Positions 12,294 to 24,637 of a stretch of DNA of 64,000 bases are shown one piece after another; position 1 is the first letter of the stretch, and every line of letters begins with the position of its first letter. The notes beneath the pieces are model-generated. The model was not told the DNA's origin. It searched no databases and saw nothing but the letters and a program-made list of their open reading frames with translations. Location of the stretch: positions 1,054,001-1,118,000 of the forward strand of contig JAACJO010000011.1 in assembly GCA_013368445.1 (NCBI GenBank), written 5' to 3'. Source of the stretch: Leucocoprinus leucothites (taxonomy: Eukaryota > Basidiomycota > Agaricomycetes > Agaricales > Agaricaceae). A program made the position numbers and the translations under genes.

Positions 12294-13529
12294 TCAACAG
12301 TCCATCATGACGCCATTATATGGGCCATCATGATCGCCGGTATTTCCCTCCAAAATGTTTGGAACATCACCGGTTGAGCACTGGGTGCTTGGGTTGTCTT
12401 GGCCAGGGCAGGCAAGCCACGAGTTACTCTCCGAGATGTGAACCTCCCCAGAGGTACCAACGTAGCCCAGAAAACGACCTAGAAGAAGTCGAAGACTTAA
12501 CAAAGGTTTGGATACAGGACATGTGAATTCGTACCTGGGAGGATAGGAACGGGATCCTTTTTGTTATTAATATGGGTGAAGTCGATATGGGAATCGACAT
12601 AATTGGCGAAAGCTTGGTTACCAACCTGAAATAATCTGAGCGTCGATCTGAGGAAACACGAAGGAGGCTGAAACTCACCCTTGGGCAACCATAGGCAATT
12701 GTTCGGAAAGTAACTCCACTAATATGAAGTGGAAGGTATATGCCGTCAAGTAGTGCGATCGCACCACCGAGCGAGTGACCGACAATAGTCACCTTGGTTG
12801 CACTATGCCGCGAAATGGCAGTCTGGACAGCCGAGAGGATTTGGGTAGCGGCCCTAATAAACGTAGTGAATGTCAGAAAAGCCTTCAAGGTTGACAGGGC
12901 AAGATACTCGCTTGGCATGTGCACTCGCAAACCCGTTATGAGCCTCTACAGAGGAGGGAACACCGGGGAACAATGAGGGGTTGAGATTTGTGAGGACGAT
13001 ATCCGTATTAGTGACGATAGTCTCGCTGAGGTTAAAGTTGCAATATTTGAACTCAGAAGCCAATCATGGTGAGTATTCTTAGAACTAACACATGGCTAAA
13101 ATCGGTTCCCTGGTGTGCAAGGACCACGGTTTCTTGTGACGGAGAGTATCCGACATACCCTGAGAAGGATTTGAGTACTATGTCAACACCGGTGAGAATA
13201 ATTGATACCGACAGAATTGAGTGGACGACCCATCCCCACCGGAAGCAACTGGAATAAAGTCAGAATTTGCCTTACAATTTGCTGGGGGACCATAAAGTCA
13301 GAAAATAACAAATGACTGAGGACGAGGAATTACCTCCGCAGGTCCAATTGAGCGTCTTGCTAGGATTGCAGTATGCGGTACTCGCAAAATGCGTGAAAGG
13401 CGTGAACGCGTTGATCTGAGAAACAGACAGAGGCCTAATCGACTGTCGTTTCGCGCGATTCGAGGGACTGGCGCCGGTGAGGGCGGCGAAGGCGAAGAGC
13501 GAGGCGAAGAACGTTTGTGAGCTCAACAT
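12294..13529 (-). CDS. Secreted class-3 lipase / feruloyl-esterase-like hydrolase, copy A
   Basis: Seven exons: 13529..13334, 13281..13213, 13159..13090, 13025..12912, 12853..12679, 12625..12535 and 12478..12294, giving 299 aa. A signal peptide (MLSSQTFFASLFAFAALTGA) is followed by NRAKRQ, a likely KR processing site. The alpha/beta-hydrolase core has VVLAHQGTD, the nucleophile elbow VTIVGHSLGGAIALLDG, the Asp segment HINNKKDPVPILPG and a His in SGEVHISESN. The family hydrolyses lipid or feruloyl esters outside the cell. Intron 4 uses a GC donor (GCCAA|gcgagt) exactly where copy B has GT. Exons 2, 3, 5, 6 and 7 have identical lengths in both copies (69, 70, 175, 91, 185), so the pair is a tandem duplication. 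Confidence 0.9.
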
Positions 13530-14196
13530 GGTTGTTGAAGACCAACAGGACCTGACAGGTAAGAACAGACATTCAGGGAGGATCGACTAACCCGTTTTGA
13601 ACTAGCGCAGGAAGTCTGCTACTGGTGATAACCGATGGTGCCAACGCCTGGCTTGGATTCTCTGGTTAGCACCCTCGAACGAGGGTGGGGTTAGTAAAGA
13701 ATATCGCGGATATAGACAGGCAGCATCGGAGCTTGGAATTTGAAGATTTGAACAATTGGTTGACTCAGACGGAAGGAATTTGACCTGCGAAATCGATGAC
13801 TTCGAAGGGCCCGGGAATTAGAACAATACATGCGGAATTCCTCAACACAGGCATTCGCCGCAGCTATTTGCCTATAGTCTCGGCTGGAAAGAGTTAGCTG
13901 GCCGGTTGAACCTCATTTTCAGCATCGGCGGATCGCAGTAGTCATTTATGGGGTCAAGTTTTGGCCCATGAGACAACCGGGTAGTACAGAGGAAGGAGCT
14001 TATGCTGTTCAGAATTGGTTGAAGTGGTGAGTTGTTGGTAGTGATGATTTCCGGGTATGTCATCGATCTTTCTTTATTCCGGGCCTAAGATGTATTTTTG
14101 GTTCATCACCTCGAACGTACTTTTGAGGGCAGAAAATGGGTATAAGATACTTTGCTTCAAAGAACAGAGTTTACAACGTTTTCGGTAAAGAAGCAA
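13530..14196. other. Spacer between the two lipase copies
   Basis: It contains the promoter of copy A and the 3' UTR of copy B. A stretch near 13650-13700 (AACGAGGGTGGGGTTAG) is locally G-rich. No gene is visible. Confidence 0.45.
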
Positions 14197-15430
14197 TTAA
14201 CAGCCCATGGAGACGCCATTGTATGGGCCATCATGATCGCTGGTGCTCCCATCAAAGATATTTGGAACGTCGCCGGTTGAGCACTGAGTGCTAGCATTAT
14301 CTTGGCCGGGGCATGAAAACCATGAGTTGTCCTCTGAGATATGAACCTCACCAGAGGCGCCAACGTAGCCCAAGAAACGGCCTAAGTATCAGAGGTTGGT
14401 GACTTTATCCAGACGTCCAAAACTGGATAACCCGAAATTCATACTTACCTGGAACGATAGGGACAGGGTCTTTCTTGTTAGTGATGTGGGTAAAATCGAT
14501 ATGGGAATCAACGTAATTCGCAAAGTCTTGGTTTCCAACCTAGGATATCATGAGTATTGGGTCAGAATAGAGGACATGAAACGTACTCTCGGGCAACCAT
14601 AGACGACTGCTCGGAAAGTAACTCCACTAATATGAAGCGGAAGGTATATGCCGTCAAGCAGCGAGATCGCACCACCGAGCGAGTGGCCGACAAGGGTCAC
14701 CTTAGTTGCGCCGTGCTGTGAAATGGCAGTCTGGACAGCCGAGAGGACTTGGGTAGCGGTCCTAACAAGTATCGTGGATGTCAGAAAGGCCCGAAATCGA
14801 CTGAACACGGTACTGACTTGGCCTGTTCATTCGCAAAACCACTATGGGCTTCTACAGACGAGGGAACACCAGGGAACAATGAGGGGTCGAGACTTTCAAG
14901 GAAAGCATTCGCATCGGTGGCGATGGCTTCGCTGGGAAGTTGGCTAAAATTAGAGGTCGATCATGACGTGAGTAATTTTAGCACTGACATATGGCTGGTA
15001 TCCGTTCCCTGATGTGCGACGACCACAGTCTCCTGTGATGGCGAGTACCCAACGTACCCTTAGAAGGACTATAAGAGCGAGTCAACATTAAGGAGACGAA
15101 AGGAGACTCACAGAATTGGATAGACGAGCCGTCACCGCCGGAAGCGACCGGGATAAAATCAGAGTTCGCCGCACAGTTCGCTTGTGGGTAAAGTCAGAAG
15201 GCAACGAATGGCTGACAGTGAGGTCTTGAGAGGTCACCTCCACAGCTCCAATTGCTCGTTGTGCTAGGATTGCAGTACGCGGTACTCGCAAAACGCGTGA
15301 AAGGCGTGAACGTGTTGATCTGAGAAGTGGTCAACGCAGTGATTGATTGTCGCTTCGCATGATTCAGTGGGCTGGCGCCAGTAACAGCGACAAAAGCGAA
15401 GGAGGCGAAGAACGCTCGCGAGGTCAACAT
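14197..15430 (-). CDS. Secreted class-3 lipase / feruloyl-esterase-like hydrolase, copy B
   Basis: Exons: 15430..15238, 15180..15112, 15058..14989, 14943..14818, 14761..14587, 14539..14449 and 14381..14197, giving 302 aa. A signal peptide (MLTSRAFFASFAFVAVTGAS) and NHAKRQ match copy A. Catalytic elements are VTLVGHSLGGAISLLDG (Ser), NKKDPVPIVPG (Asp) and SGEVHISEDN (His). All introns are GT..AG; the fourth aligns with the GC-AG intron of copy A. The copies differ most in exon 1 and exon 4, the lid-like region between LAHQGTD/VAHQGTD and SSVEAH, as expected if substrate preference has drifted. The plus-strand sequence at 15542-15549 is the complement of CATAAATA, a possible TATA box about 115 nt upstream. 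Confidence 0.9.
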
Positions 15431-16356
15431 AGTTGTTAAAATGAAAGAAGTTGTGGCTGGCGAACTGACACGAGGCCAGCTGTAGGCAAGCTTTCAGGAG
15501 AGATCGAACAGTCCGGTTTTGAACTGGACCAGGAAGTCCAGTATTTATGGCTGGGGTTTCTTGATTATCATAGCATGATTGTTCACTTCCCGTACCATGA
15601 GTGAGCTTTGCTTTTGAAGGAATATCAGATGAGCCCATCCACATTGTTTCGGTCAGGGCGTTGTTGAGTTCATGTGTCAACAGGCGAACAGATCTTGCAT
15701 CGTGCAGTAAAACCCGACGCTAAAAATAGAGGGCATCGTGAATATCATCATATGGTGCACTCGGCGGGGTTGATGAAAATAGACCGAGGGCTAAATAAGT
15801 ATGGAGATCAGCAATAAAGAGTTGAACGTTGGAGTGAATCCAGTAGGACGACCGCGCGCATGTTTGCTAAATAATGCCCCCATATTCACGGAGCCTTGTT
15901 CTTATTTTTCCACATATTGATTTGCGAAACTTCTTTCCACATGTAGGGTTGGTTTACAGGATGTGTCTTGCGATACCGCAGTGGAGTGAGTGTCATAGAA
16001 CCATGAGTCTATTGATAGCGTAGCGGAGACAAAAGCGTCTTCGTTCCATCGGTATTTTTGCGGGCGAACGAGAAACGTTTGATTAATTTGATTAAAGATG
16101 ACGGAACAAGTGGTTGCGCCCATGTGGGATGAGCCATCGCACAGATACGAGCAAATATGTCATGAGGACCAGTTCTGGAATATCAATAAGGCGCGGGAGC
16201 GATAGCTATAGTTACCAGGCATAGGATAGTGGACGTCAGGAGGCAGGAAGGGAAGTCAGAACAAAGCTGAAGGTGGGAAAGGATTATATAATCATCATGC
16301 GTTTTTCGCTGTCTGGAGGTCAATTATTTACGAGGAAATATTCAGCATCGGTCACC
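15431..16356. other. Intergenic region, lipase B / NOP10 (divergent)
   Basis: Upstream sequence of both lipase B and NOP10. Short open frames exist on the minus strand (15.3-15.7 and 15.9-16.1 kb) but lack domains, coherent splicing or signal peptides. No gene is called. Confidence 0.45.
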
Positions 16357-16656
16357 ATGCATCTCATGTACACTCTCGATGGCGATGGTAACCGAGTGTA
16401 TACACTGAAGGTATGTATTTACTTCCGATATCTTACCTTCCATGACCCACTCTGGTTTTCAGAAAGTCACCGATGAAGGCAGACTGACCAAATCAGCTCA
16501 CCCTGGTATGCAAGCATCAGCCCTTCTCAAGTTTAGATCTCGCTGAGACACAGTTCAGCTCGTTTTTCTCCTGATGATAAATTTTCCCGACACCGTGTGA
16601 CGATTAAGAAGAGATATGGCATTCTCCTCACACAACTACCGGCCAAGCCACAATAA
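16357..16656 (+). CDS. NOP10: H/ACA ribonucleoprotein subunit Nop10
   Basis: Three exons, 16357..16410, 16463..16505 and 16559..16656, give 64 aa, the usual family size. The protein starts [20 protein letters not shown] and continues with [24 protein letters not shown] sequence (here [20 protein letters not shown]) and [13 protein letters not shown]. Nop10 is a core subunit of H/ACA snoRNPs with Cbf5, Nhp2 and Gar1; it supports pseudouridylation of rRNA and snRNA. As in other eukaryotes it lacks the zinc-binding cysteines of the archaeal form. Introns are 52-53 nt with canonical ends. The gene is easy to miss because no exon exceeds 100 nt. Confidence 0.96.
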
Positions 16657-17228
16657 TGGACCCTTGTTCGTCTATGCCCCTCCCGCTGGCTTGGTTATCC
16701 ACTATGACACCACGGGATTTTTGGGGAATTTAAAAGTAAAGGGCATAATGATTGCAAAGCACTCATCGCATGTCTCGCCGTCTGTCCTATCCTTTGATCG
16801 ACTGCATGTATTTCTACTCGATTCTGAACTTGATGCGAAGTCACCTTCACGGTCGCCCTCGGAAGATACAGCCTACCCCCAACCAGGTAAACTCTGGGTT
16901 GGCTAGATGTGATGACAATCTTTCTAGGATGTTATGGTGGAACCCTTACGCCTGTTTACCGAGTGCGTAAGATTGAAAAGTTCGGTTTTGCGAAGACGCT
17001 AGTATTGAATATTGAAATGGTAAACTGAAGGACAAGCGACTAATTCTTTCCATGTTCTATTGCCTTTACAGTCTACAGAGTTAGCATAGAAAAAGAGCAT
17101 AATTAGGACTCGGTGGATGAGCGCAAAACGCGGTAGCACGTGACGAACGCGTTAATCTGATTGATGGCATGACTGTGACCCGTCGCGTCAACCTCAACCA
17201 CCATCTCGTCCATTCCAGTGACCGTTCA
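16657..17228. other. Spacer between NOP10 and SMC4
   Basis: Contains the NOP10 3' UTR and SMC4 promoter. A second ATG in frame with SMC4 occurs at 17169, twenty codons upstream of the start chosen. No separate gene is visible. Confidence 0.45.
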
Positions 17229-20200
17229 ATGCCCCCTAGACGGTCATCGCGCTCTACCAGAGCATCAGTAGAGCCTGTTTCAACAGAGACTCTTCCCGCA
17301 AAACGGAAACGTGGCTCCACAATAGAGCCCACTGTAGATGAGAAAGAAAATGTAGCCAAGCCCTCATCTAGGAGATCATCTTCTCGACGAACAGCCGCAC
17401 CAGCATCGAAAGGGAAAGCATCAGTATCAAAGACACCATTACCGAAAGTAGAAGAAAGTGGCGGAGAGGAGGACGAAGAAGAGGTGCAGCCTCCAGTGAA
17501 GAAGAAGGCCAGACCATCAGTTGAGGCGGAAGACGGGGATGACAGTGATGAAGACCCTGTTAAGCCTACCCGCAGTCGCAGGACAAATCGCTCATCCGTT
17601 AAAATGGAGGTTGACGAGGATAATCAAGCTAATCTCAGTCAACCTTCAAAGCGGCCATCAAGCAGGCGCGGGAGAGCTGCCTCGCAAAAGGCTGCTGAGG
17701 ACGTAGCAGAGGAGGAACAGGAAGAAGAAGAAGTGAAGCCACAAGTTCGTAGCAGACGGTCGAAAAAAGTTGTGGCCGAAGACAATGAAGAAGCGGAGCA
17801 AGAGGATGTTCCTTCAAAGGGCTCAAAGAAAGGACCTAAAGGGCATCGGTCAAAAGCAAAGGTTTCGACTGAGGAGCCGCCAAAAGAAGAGGCGGACGAG
17901 GACGATGATGTCGAGGTATACCCAATCCGAAAGTCTCAAAAGCCACCTCCGCCACCACAGCCCGAGTTAACGCAACCACCCGCGGATGAAGAGGAAGAGG
18001 AGGAAGAATTCAACTTGGTCGACCGCATTCCCATGCCAGATCCTGAAGCACTCGCTTTAACAATCCCTGCACAACCCTCTGGTCCACGGCCTCGACTCAC
18101 CATCCACAAGATCGTAATGGTCAATTTCAAGAGCTATGCTGGGCGCCAGGAAATTGGACCTTTCCACAAAGTAAGCATGCAATCAAACTGACTCGTCTAG
18201 GTGCTAACGAAATTGTAGTCTTTCTCCGCAATTGTTGGCCCAAATGGCTCTGGAAAGTCCAACACCATCGACGCCTTGCTATTCGTGTTTGGCTACCGTG
18301 CCATGAAAATGCGTCAAACCAAAGTCTCCGAGCTCATCCATAATTCTGCGCGCTATTCCAGCCTTGAGGAGTGTAGTGTTGAAGTTCATTTCCGCGAGAT
18401 TATTGATCTGGTACGTGTGTTTTTGGTCGGAGTTCACGCCTTGCAAAACTGATATTTCCCCAAGCCTGGCCCAGACGCATTTAAAATTGTTCCCAAGTCC
18501 GAGCTCATGATTGCTCGTCACGCATATAAGAACAACCAAAGCATATACACTATCAATCGCCAGAATAGCAACTTCACCGAAGTCCAGACTCTTCTGAAGG
18601 GCCGAGGTATCGACCTCGATCACAAGCGGTTCCTTATTCTTCAGGTATGCAAATCAAATGGTCAAAAGGGCTTGACTTATATGCGTGAACTAGGGCGAGG
18701 TCGAGTCAATCGCTCAAATGAAAGCGAAGGGGTCAACAGAGCACGAAGACGGACTTCTCGAGTATCTTGAGGACATCATCGGCACGTCAGACTATAAACA
18801 GCTGATTGACGACGCTTTCAAAGAACTGGAGCACCATACGGAACAGCGGGTGCGGAGTCTTAATAGACTTAAATTTGTGGAACGCGAAAAGGCGGCGCTG
18901 GAGGACGAGAAGAGGGAGGCAGAGAACTACTTGAGATTGAAGAATGAACTCGTGAAAGCGCAGTCGAGGTATTGGCAATGGATTCTGTGGAAATGTTTCC
19001 AGGCCGAAGAAGGCTATCAGGCAAAAGAAGTAAGATTTTACCTTCTCGTTGGGCCATAATCTTAATACTTGTATCCCAGGTCAAGCTGAAGAAGGAGCTC
19101 GCTGCAGAAACCGAGAAGAATAAAGACGACATTGCACATTTGAAGCTACTACAAAAGCATTTCCAAGAACGTGAAGAAGCTTATCAGGTAATCAGTACTT
19201 CGGAAATCTTCTTGCAATAGGAGTAGCTAACCATTTGACAGGAAGTGAAAGAGGCTGCTGAGGAGGCGAACAAGGAGTTGACTGGGAAGGAGAAACAAGA
19301 AGTGCAGTTGCAAGAGAAATTGAAGCATGCGAATGGCAAGACGAAGAAGTTGAAGAAACAGCTTACAGAGGTATCCGGTCGTCAGCAACTCCAGGGCAAA
19401 GATACTAACAATTCTTCAGGACAAAAACTCAAAAAAGCAAGCAGAGCGTGAAGTTGAAGACAGTACAGGCAAGATTAAGAAAGCAAAAACGAAATTGGAG
19501 GAACAAGAGGCGAGCTTGGAGGAAGAAGAAAAGGTCCTTGAGAAGATTCGGGATAGCCTCAAAGGTAACTTTTACCCTTACGTTCGCGTCGTGTCACCTC
19601 ATCATACATCTACCTAGACAAAACCCAAACCTTCCATGACCAAATCGAGGTTAAACAGAAGGAGCTTCAACCGTGGACAGCTAAAATCAACGAGAGGCAG
19701 ACTGCCATCGACATCGCCCGAAGCGAGCGTGATGCACTGGCACAGAAGGCTGAGGCAATTGAAAAGGCTGAAAGAGAAGCTGAAGAAAACTTGGCGACCA
19801 AACGCGCTGATCATCAGGCCAAGGCGAGTATCAAATGGTTCGGTAGACTATGGTTCCTGACTTGTTACAGGCTGCACAACAGGAGGACCTCCGTCAACAG
19901 AAGACAAATCTCCAGCAAGATCTCAAGAACGCTGAGAAGCGGAATCAGGTTTGTCTCGGTGTGATGAACTTGCCCTAGCATGCTGATTTCTCCCAACTAG
20001 AATGCACAAGCCCGTCTACAAGAGTGGCGCGCGAAATCATCTTCAGCCCGTCAAAAGGTCGAGGAAGCTCGTGCATCGCAATCTGAGAACAGATCTCAAG
20101 GCAAAGTACTTGATAGTCTTCAGCGGCTCAAGAGTCGTGGTCAGATCCAGGGCTTCCACGTGCGTCCCCGGCTATAGTTCATCTTAGCTTTTGAACTCAA

Positions 20201-22920
20201 ATACATGAATACAGGGACGTCTCGGTAGCCTCGGTGCGATTGACGAGAAGTACGACATCGCAATCTCGACCGCCTGCGGGCAACTGAACAACCTCGTCGT
20301 CGACACTGTTGAACAAGCACAACAATGTATTGAGTACCTTCGGACGCAGAACATCGGTCGTGCCACCTTCATGGTCCTCGAGAAGCTTCCACAAGATGCT
20401 GGGATGAACAAGATCTCAACACCTGAGAACGCACCACGTCTCTTTGACCTCGTCAAACCCAAAGACGCTCGTTTTGCCCCTGCCTTCTACAAAGCCCTTC
20501 GAGACACCCTTGTCGCCACTGATTTGGATCAAGCCAACCGCATTGCTTATGGCGCTAAACGATGGCGCGTCGTTACCCTCGCCGGTCAGATGTTCGAGAC
20601 TTCGGGTACGATGTCTGGTGGTGGTAGTCAACCCCAGCGCGGTGGTATGAGCTCTAAATTTGCCTCTGAAGCTGTCAGGCCTGAGGTTATCCAACAATAT
20701 GAAAGAGATAATGCGGATGCTCTTAAGAATCTAGAACAGGCTACTCAAGAGTTCAAGCAGGCGGAGGCCGAGCTTGATAGGTTGCGGAGGCTAGGCCCGG
20801 AGTTGGACATGTCATATCAGAAGCTTGGTCTGGAGATTGAGACTGGAAAGAAGTCAATCTCGGAAGCGGAGAAGCGTGTCAGGGATCTGAAGTGAGTTCT
20901 CCTGAGGTTTCGTGTTGAGTTCGTATACTTATTCAAATTTTCCAGAGCGCAGAACAAGCCAAATCAGGGAGACCTGCGGCGCATCTCCGCGCTGGACGCT
21001 GAAATTGAATCTGCAACTGCAGAACTCGACCGGCTCCAAGCTAAATCGGCTAAGATTGAAGAGGCCATCAAGGAGTTAGAGAAGCGCATCCTTGACATTG
21101 GAGGGTCTCGGCTGCTCTCTCAGAAATCCAAGGTTGACGGCATCCGACTCATGATCAACCTCGCAAACGACGAGATCACCAAAGCCGAAGTGGCAAAAGC
21201 CAAGGCGGAGAAGGATATTGGCAAACTGACAAGCGCAATCGAAGCTAATGAAGAAACCTACAAAGAGTACGAGGGTGAAGTTCAAGAGCTACAAGAGACA
21301 TTGGACGAACTCCAGAATTACCTCAAGGACCTGAAAGCCAAGTGTGATGATGCCCAACAAGCAGCTGACAACTCCAAGGAGGATCTCGACCAGTTGAAGA
21401 CGGAACTCGACGAGAAGGAAGAGCAAATTCAAGAGTTCTTGAAGAAGCACGTAAGTCGAAGTCGCGTTCATGTAACATTGTTTGTTGTTTATTAATTCTG
21501 TATCCAGCAAGCACTCGAACGAGAGATACAGGACGTTACTAAGGAGCTGAAGGCAAACGGTGAACTCATCAATTATTGGCAAGCACAACACGACCAGCTC
21601 GCCCTCGAAGAGGTTGAGTGAGTACTGCAAGATTTTTGTAACAGTGCTGTAGCTGACACTTGACTTAGCGATGACGACGAAGATGACGATGACGATGACG
21701 ACACCGAAGGATCCCCGAAAGGCGATGATGACGCCCAGGGCGGTGATGAAGGCGAACAAGACGAGGGTAAAGTCAAACCAGACCCCGATGCTTCCGCGAA
21801 GAAGCCCATGCAAAAACTGCATGAATACACCCCGGAAGAGTTGGCACCTCTCAAGAAGCGTGAGCTTATCGCTGACGTCGAGCTGCTTGATGGTATGACT
21901 GTCTCATCTAGTATTTTTGACCTACCTGTTCATCCATTTGACTTGCACAGAGAAAGTCAAGAAGACCACCCCAGATCTCAATGTTCTAAAAGAATATAAG
22001 CGACGCGAAGCGGAATTTGACAACCGCGCCAAGGAACTGGAAGAAGTTACCAAGCTGCGGGATGGCAAGAAGGCGGAGTACGACGGGTTTAGGAAGGAGC
22101 GATTGGACAAGTTTATGACTGGGTTCACCCAGATCTCGGCGAAGTTGAAGGAGATGTACCAGGCAAGTAGCCTTACTGAATGGCTGTACATTTATCATCT
22201 GACTAAAGTTGGCTGCAGATGATCACGCTTGGAGGCAATGCCGAGCTCGAGCTTGTCGACAGCTTGGATCCGTTCGCGGAAGGTATTGTTTTCAGTGTCA
22301 TGCCGCCGAAGAAGAGCTGGAAGAACATCTCGAACTTGTCCGGTGGTGAAAAGACCCTAAGCTCTCTCGCCCTCGTGTTCGCGTTGCATCACTTCAAGGC
22401 TAGTTGCTTCCTTGCTGGCATATTAAAATCGACGCTGACGTTCATACAGCCCACGCCTTTGTACTTTATGGATGAAATCGACGCTGCATTGGATTTCAGG
22501 AATGTGTCTATCGTTGCCAACTATATCAAGGATAGGACCAAGAACGCCCAGTTCATCATCATCTCCCTGAGGTACATGCCACCTCTACCTGCTGTCTTCT
22601 CTTTACTCATCCTACGATGTCGACAGAAATGACATGTTTGAACTTAGTCGTCGTCTTATAGGCATCTACAAAACCAACAACACGACAAAAAGTAAGTACT
22701 TGCATAACAATATCATCCCTATGGGCCCTTATCTGGCCTAACTTCAGGTATTTGCATTGTCAACGATGATACACTGGAAAAGGAGCGCCGAAAAGCCCGA
22801 AAACAGTTACAGAGCCAGCAGCACCTTCGAACTCCTCAGAAGTCACAACGATCCCCTCAGAAGCAAACGCCTAAGCAAACACCTATGCAAGCTAGCCTCT
22901 CGACCGCTTCACAGATGTAG
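17229..22920 (+). CDS. SMC4: Condensin ATPase subunit Smc4 (Cut3)
   Basis: Nineteen exons: 17229..18170, 18219..18410, 18465..18644, 18694..19029, 19080..19187, 19242..19370, 19420..19564, 19618..19823, 19871..19948, 20001..20159, 20215..20891, 20946..21450, 21508..21617, 21669..21892, 21951..22162, 22219..22398, 22450..22571, 22627..22691, 22748..22920; 1580 aa. A ~290-residue charged N-terminal extension precedes Walker A (IVGPNGSGKSNTID). Coiled coil 1 leads to the hinge (RLGSLGAIDEKYDIAIST; ETSGTMSGGGSQ), coiled coil 2, the signature NLSGGEKTLSSLALVFALHH and Walker B PLYFMDEIDAALDF. It pairs with Smc2 in condensin to compact mitotic chromosomes. Introns after 19823, 22162 and 22398 have GC donors, each required by the conserved reading. 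Confidence 0.96.
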
Positions 22921-23178
22921 AAGAACCAATGATCTTGTTGACTTGAACACTTGTGGTAATTTTTCTTGATACCGTTCTCTTACTTTCTTGGATCTCTCAT
23001 GAGCAGTGTAATGTGTACTTGTGCAATTGCTGTCGTTATACCATACTATATATTAAGCTGATATTTCTTTTTTGTAAAACCGAGTACAGCAATGAACCAG
23101 GGCTAGAAGGTTATTATGTACCTGGTGTATCTTTACATGAAGCAGTCTACTCGGCTCTGAGGAAGTGACATAGGAAGG
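22921..23178. other. Convergent gene ends, SMC4/kinase
   Basis: A short AT-rich spacer holding the 3' UTRs of SMC4 and the kinase gene on the opposite strand. No gene is seen. Confidence 0.5.
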
Positions 23179-24637
23179 CTAAGGATTCCCGTTCGGGGCC
23201 GGGCGAATTCCGACCAGATCTGCCAGCCACTCAGCCATAGTCTTCCCCTTCCAAGTTTCCACCATCTGGTTCTCCATTGCTGCCTTCGCAACAGCCCTTT
23301 CCTCGATTGTCGGTGCCCATACTTCTTCCACTCCCAAACGTGGATGTTCATCTGCCTCGAACGAAGAGTGCGCAGAATCCCAATGCTGCTCAAGCACTGA
23401 CTGATACCCAGGGGGAATGAGAACAATCTCTGTTTTGGTGAACCAAGGATGTGCAAGGGCGTCGGCGAAGGGAAGACGAGCACGATAAGGGTATCGTAGA
23501 AATCGACTCATGAGGTCAACAATCGTCGGCGTGGGTCGAGAACCTTCACCCTTGCCCTCCTCTTCAGGTGTCAGATGCGGTAGCGCCTCTTTAACAAGGC
23601 CCTTCCCAATGACATCGTTGAACACCAAGGTCTGCGATTGCGGAAGCGACTTCCACTCGGGCCAGGTATCCTCATTAGGTGTACCGTGAATTTTAAAGAT
23701 ACTCCAGGCAAGCCCGATTTCGCTCCTCGAAGAGTCGTAAAGCGTATCCCTTGACCAGTGGGTGTCTGGGGAAGTGAGATTCAAGTGACATGGGACAATG
23801 AATGGTTCGTTCTGGACTTCTTGTTGGCTAAAGTCATCCTCCAAGTCATCATCGGGCGAGACGAGACGGAGAGGAGTGAAAAAGGATGCGAGCGTTGCGC
23901 CGAATGACCAACGGTCGACGGCGAAGGGATCGTAGTTCCGGGAACCGAACAAAAGCTCGGGTGCCCGATAGCCCCTGCAGTCATTACATGAGGAGCTGTT
24001 GTGAGTATGTATGAAAAGACGGTAGAGCTTACCCTGTAGAAATCTCGAAATAAAGCCTATCCCTGGGCTCGGGCCAAATATCTGTTGGATCAGGCTCGTC
24101 GGTCGCCTCGTACGCGATCCCAAAATCGATGAGCTTGATGTACCCATCTTCTGTGAGAAGGAAATTCTCGGGTTTTATATCACGATGTGCGATATGGTTC
24201 GCGTGGAGGTAGGAGAGAGCGAATAGGGCCTGGAGGATGATTGAGCGCGCGACGGTGAAAAACCGCTCCTCCTTCGCTAGATCCCTTTGGGGTCGAAGGC
24301 TCACGGTAAACGGATGAGGAGAAAACGCAGGTGTTTCTAATAACTCGATAAGAGCGATAGGGAGATATGGCATGTAATACGCGAGATTCGCATTGTTGTC
24401 AGTAAATGTGTCGAGGATGGTGACAATTCCGGGGTGCTCGAGGCCAGAGAGGATGCGAACTTCTTTGCGAATGTCATGAGGTTCTGGAGCAGAACGGCGT
24501 TTTGTGGAAGCGCGTTTGAGGACGATATTGTGCTTGGTGTTGAGGGAAACAGTCGATGCTGGGGTCTGGCTGAGGATGTCAAAATCCATCAGACTTAACA
24601 GAGAATAATTCATTATTCCCTTATTCTCTTCCATCAT
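23179..24637 (-). CDS. CMGC protein kinase resembling Cak1/Csk1 (CDK-activating kinase)
   Basis: Two exons, 24637..24033 and 23974..23179, give 466 aa. Kinase motifs are present: a Lys in HNIVLKRAS, catalytic loop [23 protein letters not shown], an APE motif in [19 protein letters not shown], and [13 protein letters not shown]. The glycine-rich loop before the Lys is absent ([15 protein letters not shown]), as known for budding-yeast Cak1. Instead of a T-loop threonine the activation segment reads [18 protein letters not shown]. Together this points to a single-subunit CDK-activating kinase, but another divergent CMGC kinase is possible. The first ATG (24637) overlaps the start of the divergent ankyrin gene; later in-frame ATGs at 24613 or 24589 could be the true start. 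Confidence 0.82.

Noticed and set aside
12905..12911. GTATCT as donor of lipase A intron 4
   Set aside because: It would put exon 5 (with the GHSLGG nucleophile) out of frame; the GC donor five bases earlier matches the paralogue exactly.
15264..15680. Minus-strand frame reading into lipase B exon 1
   Set aside because: Partly the lipase first exon in another frame; no homology and no independent promoter.
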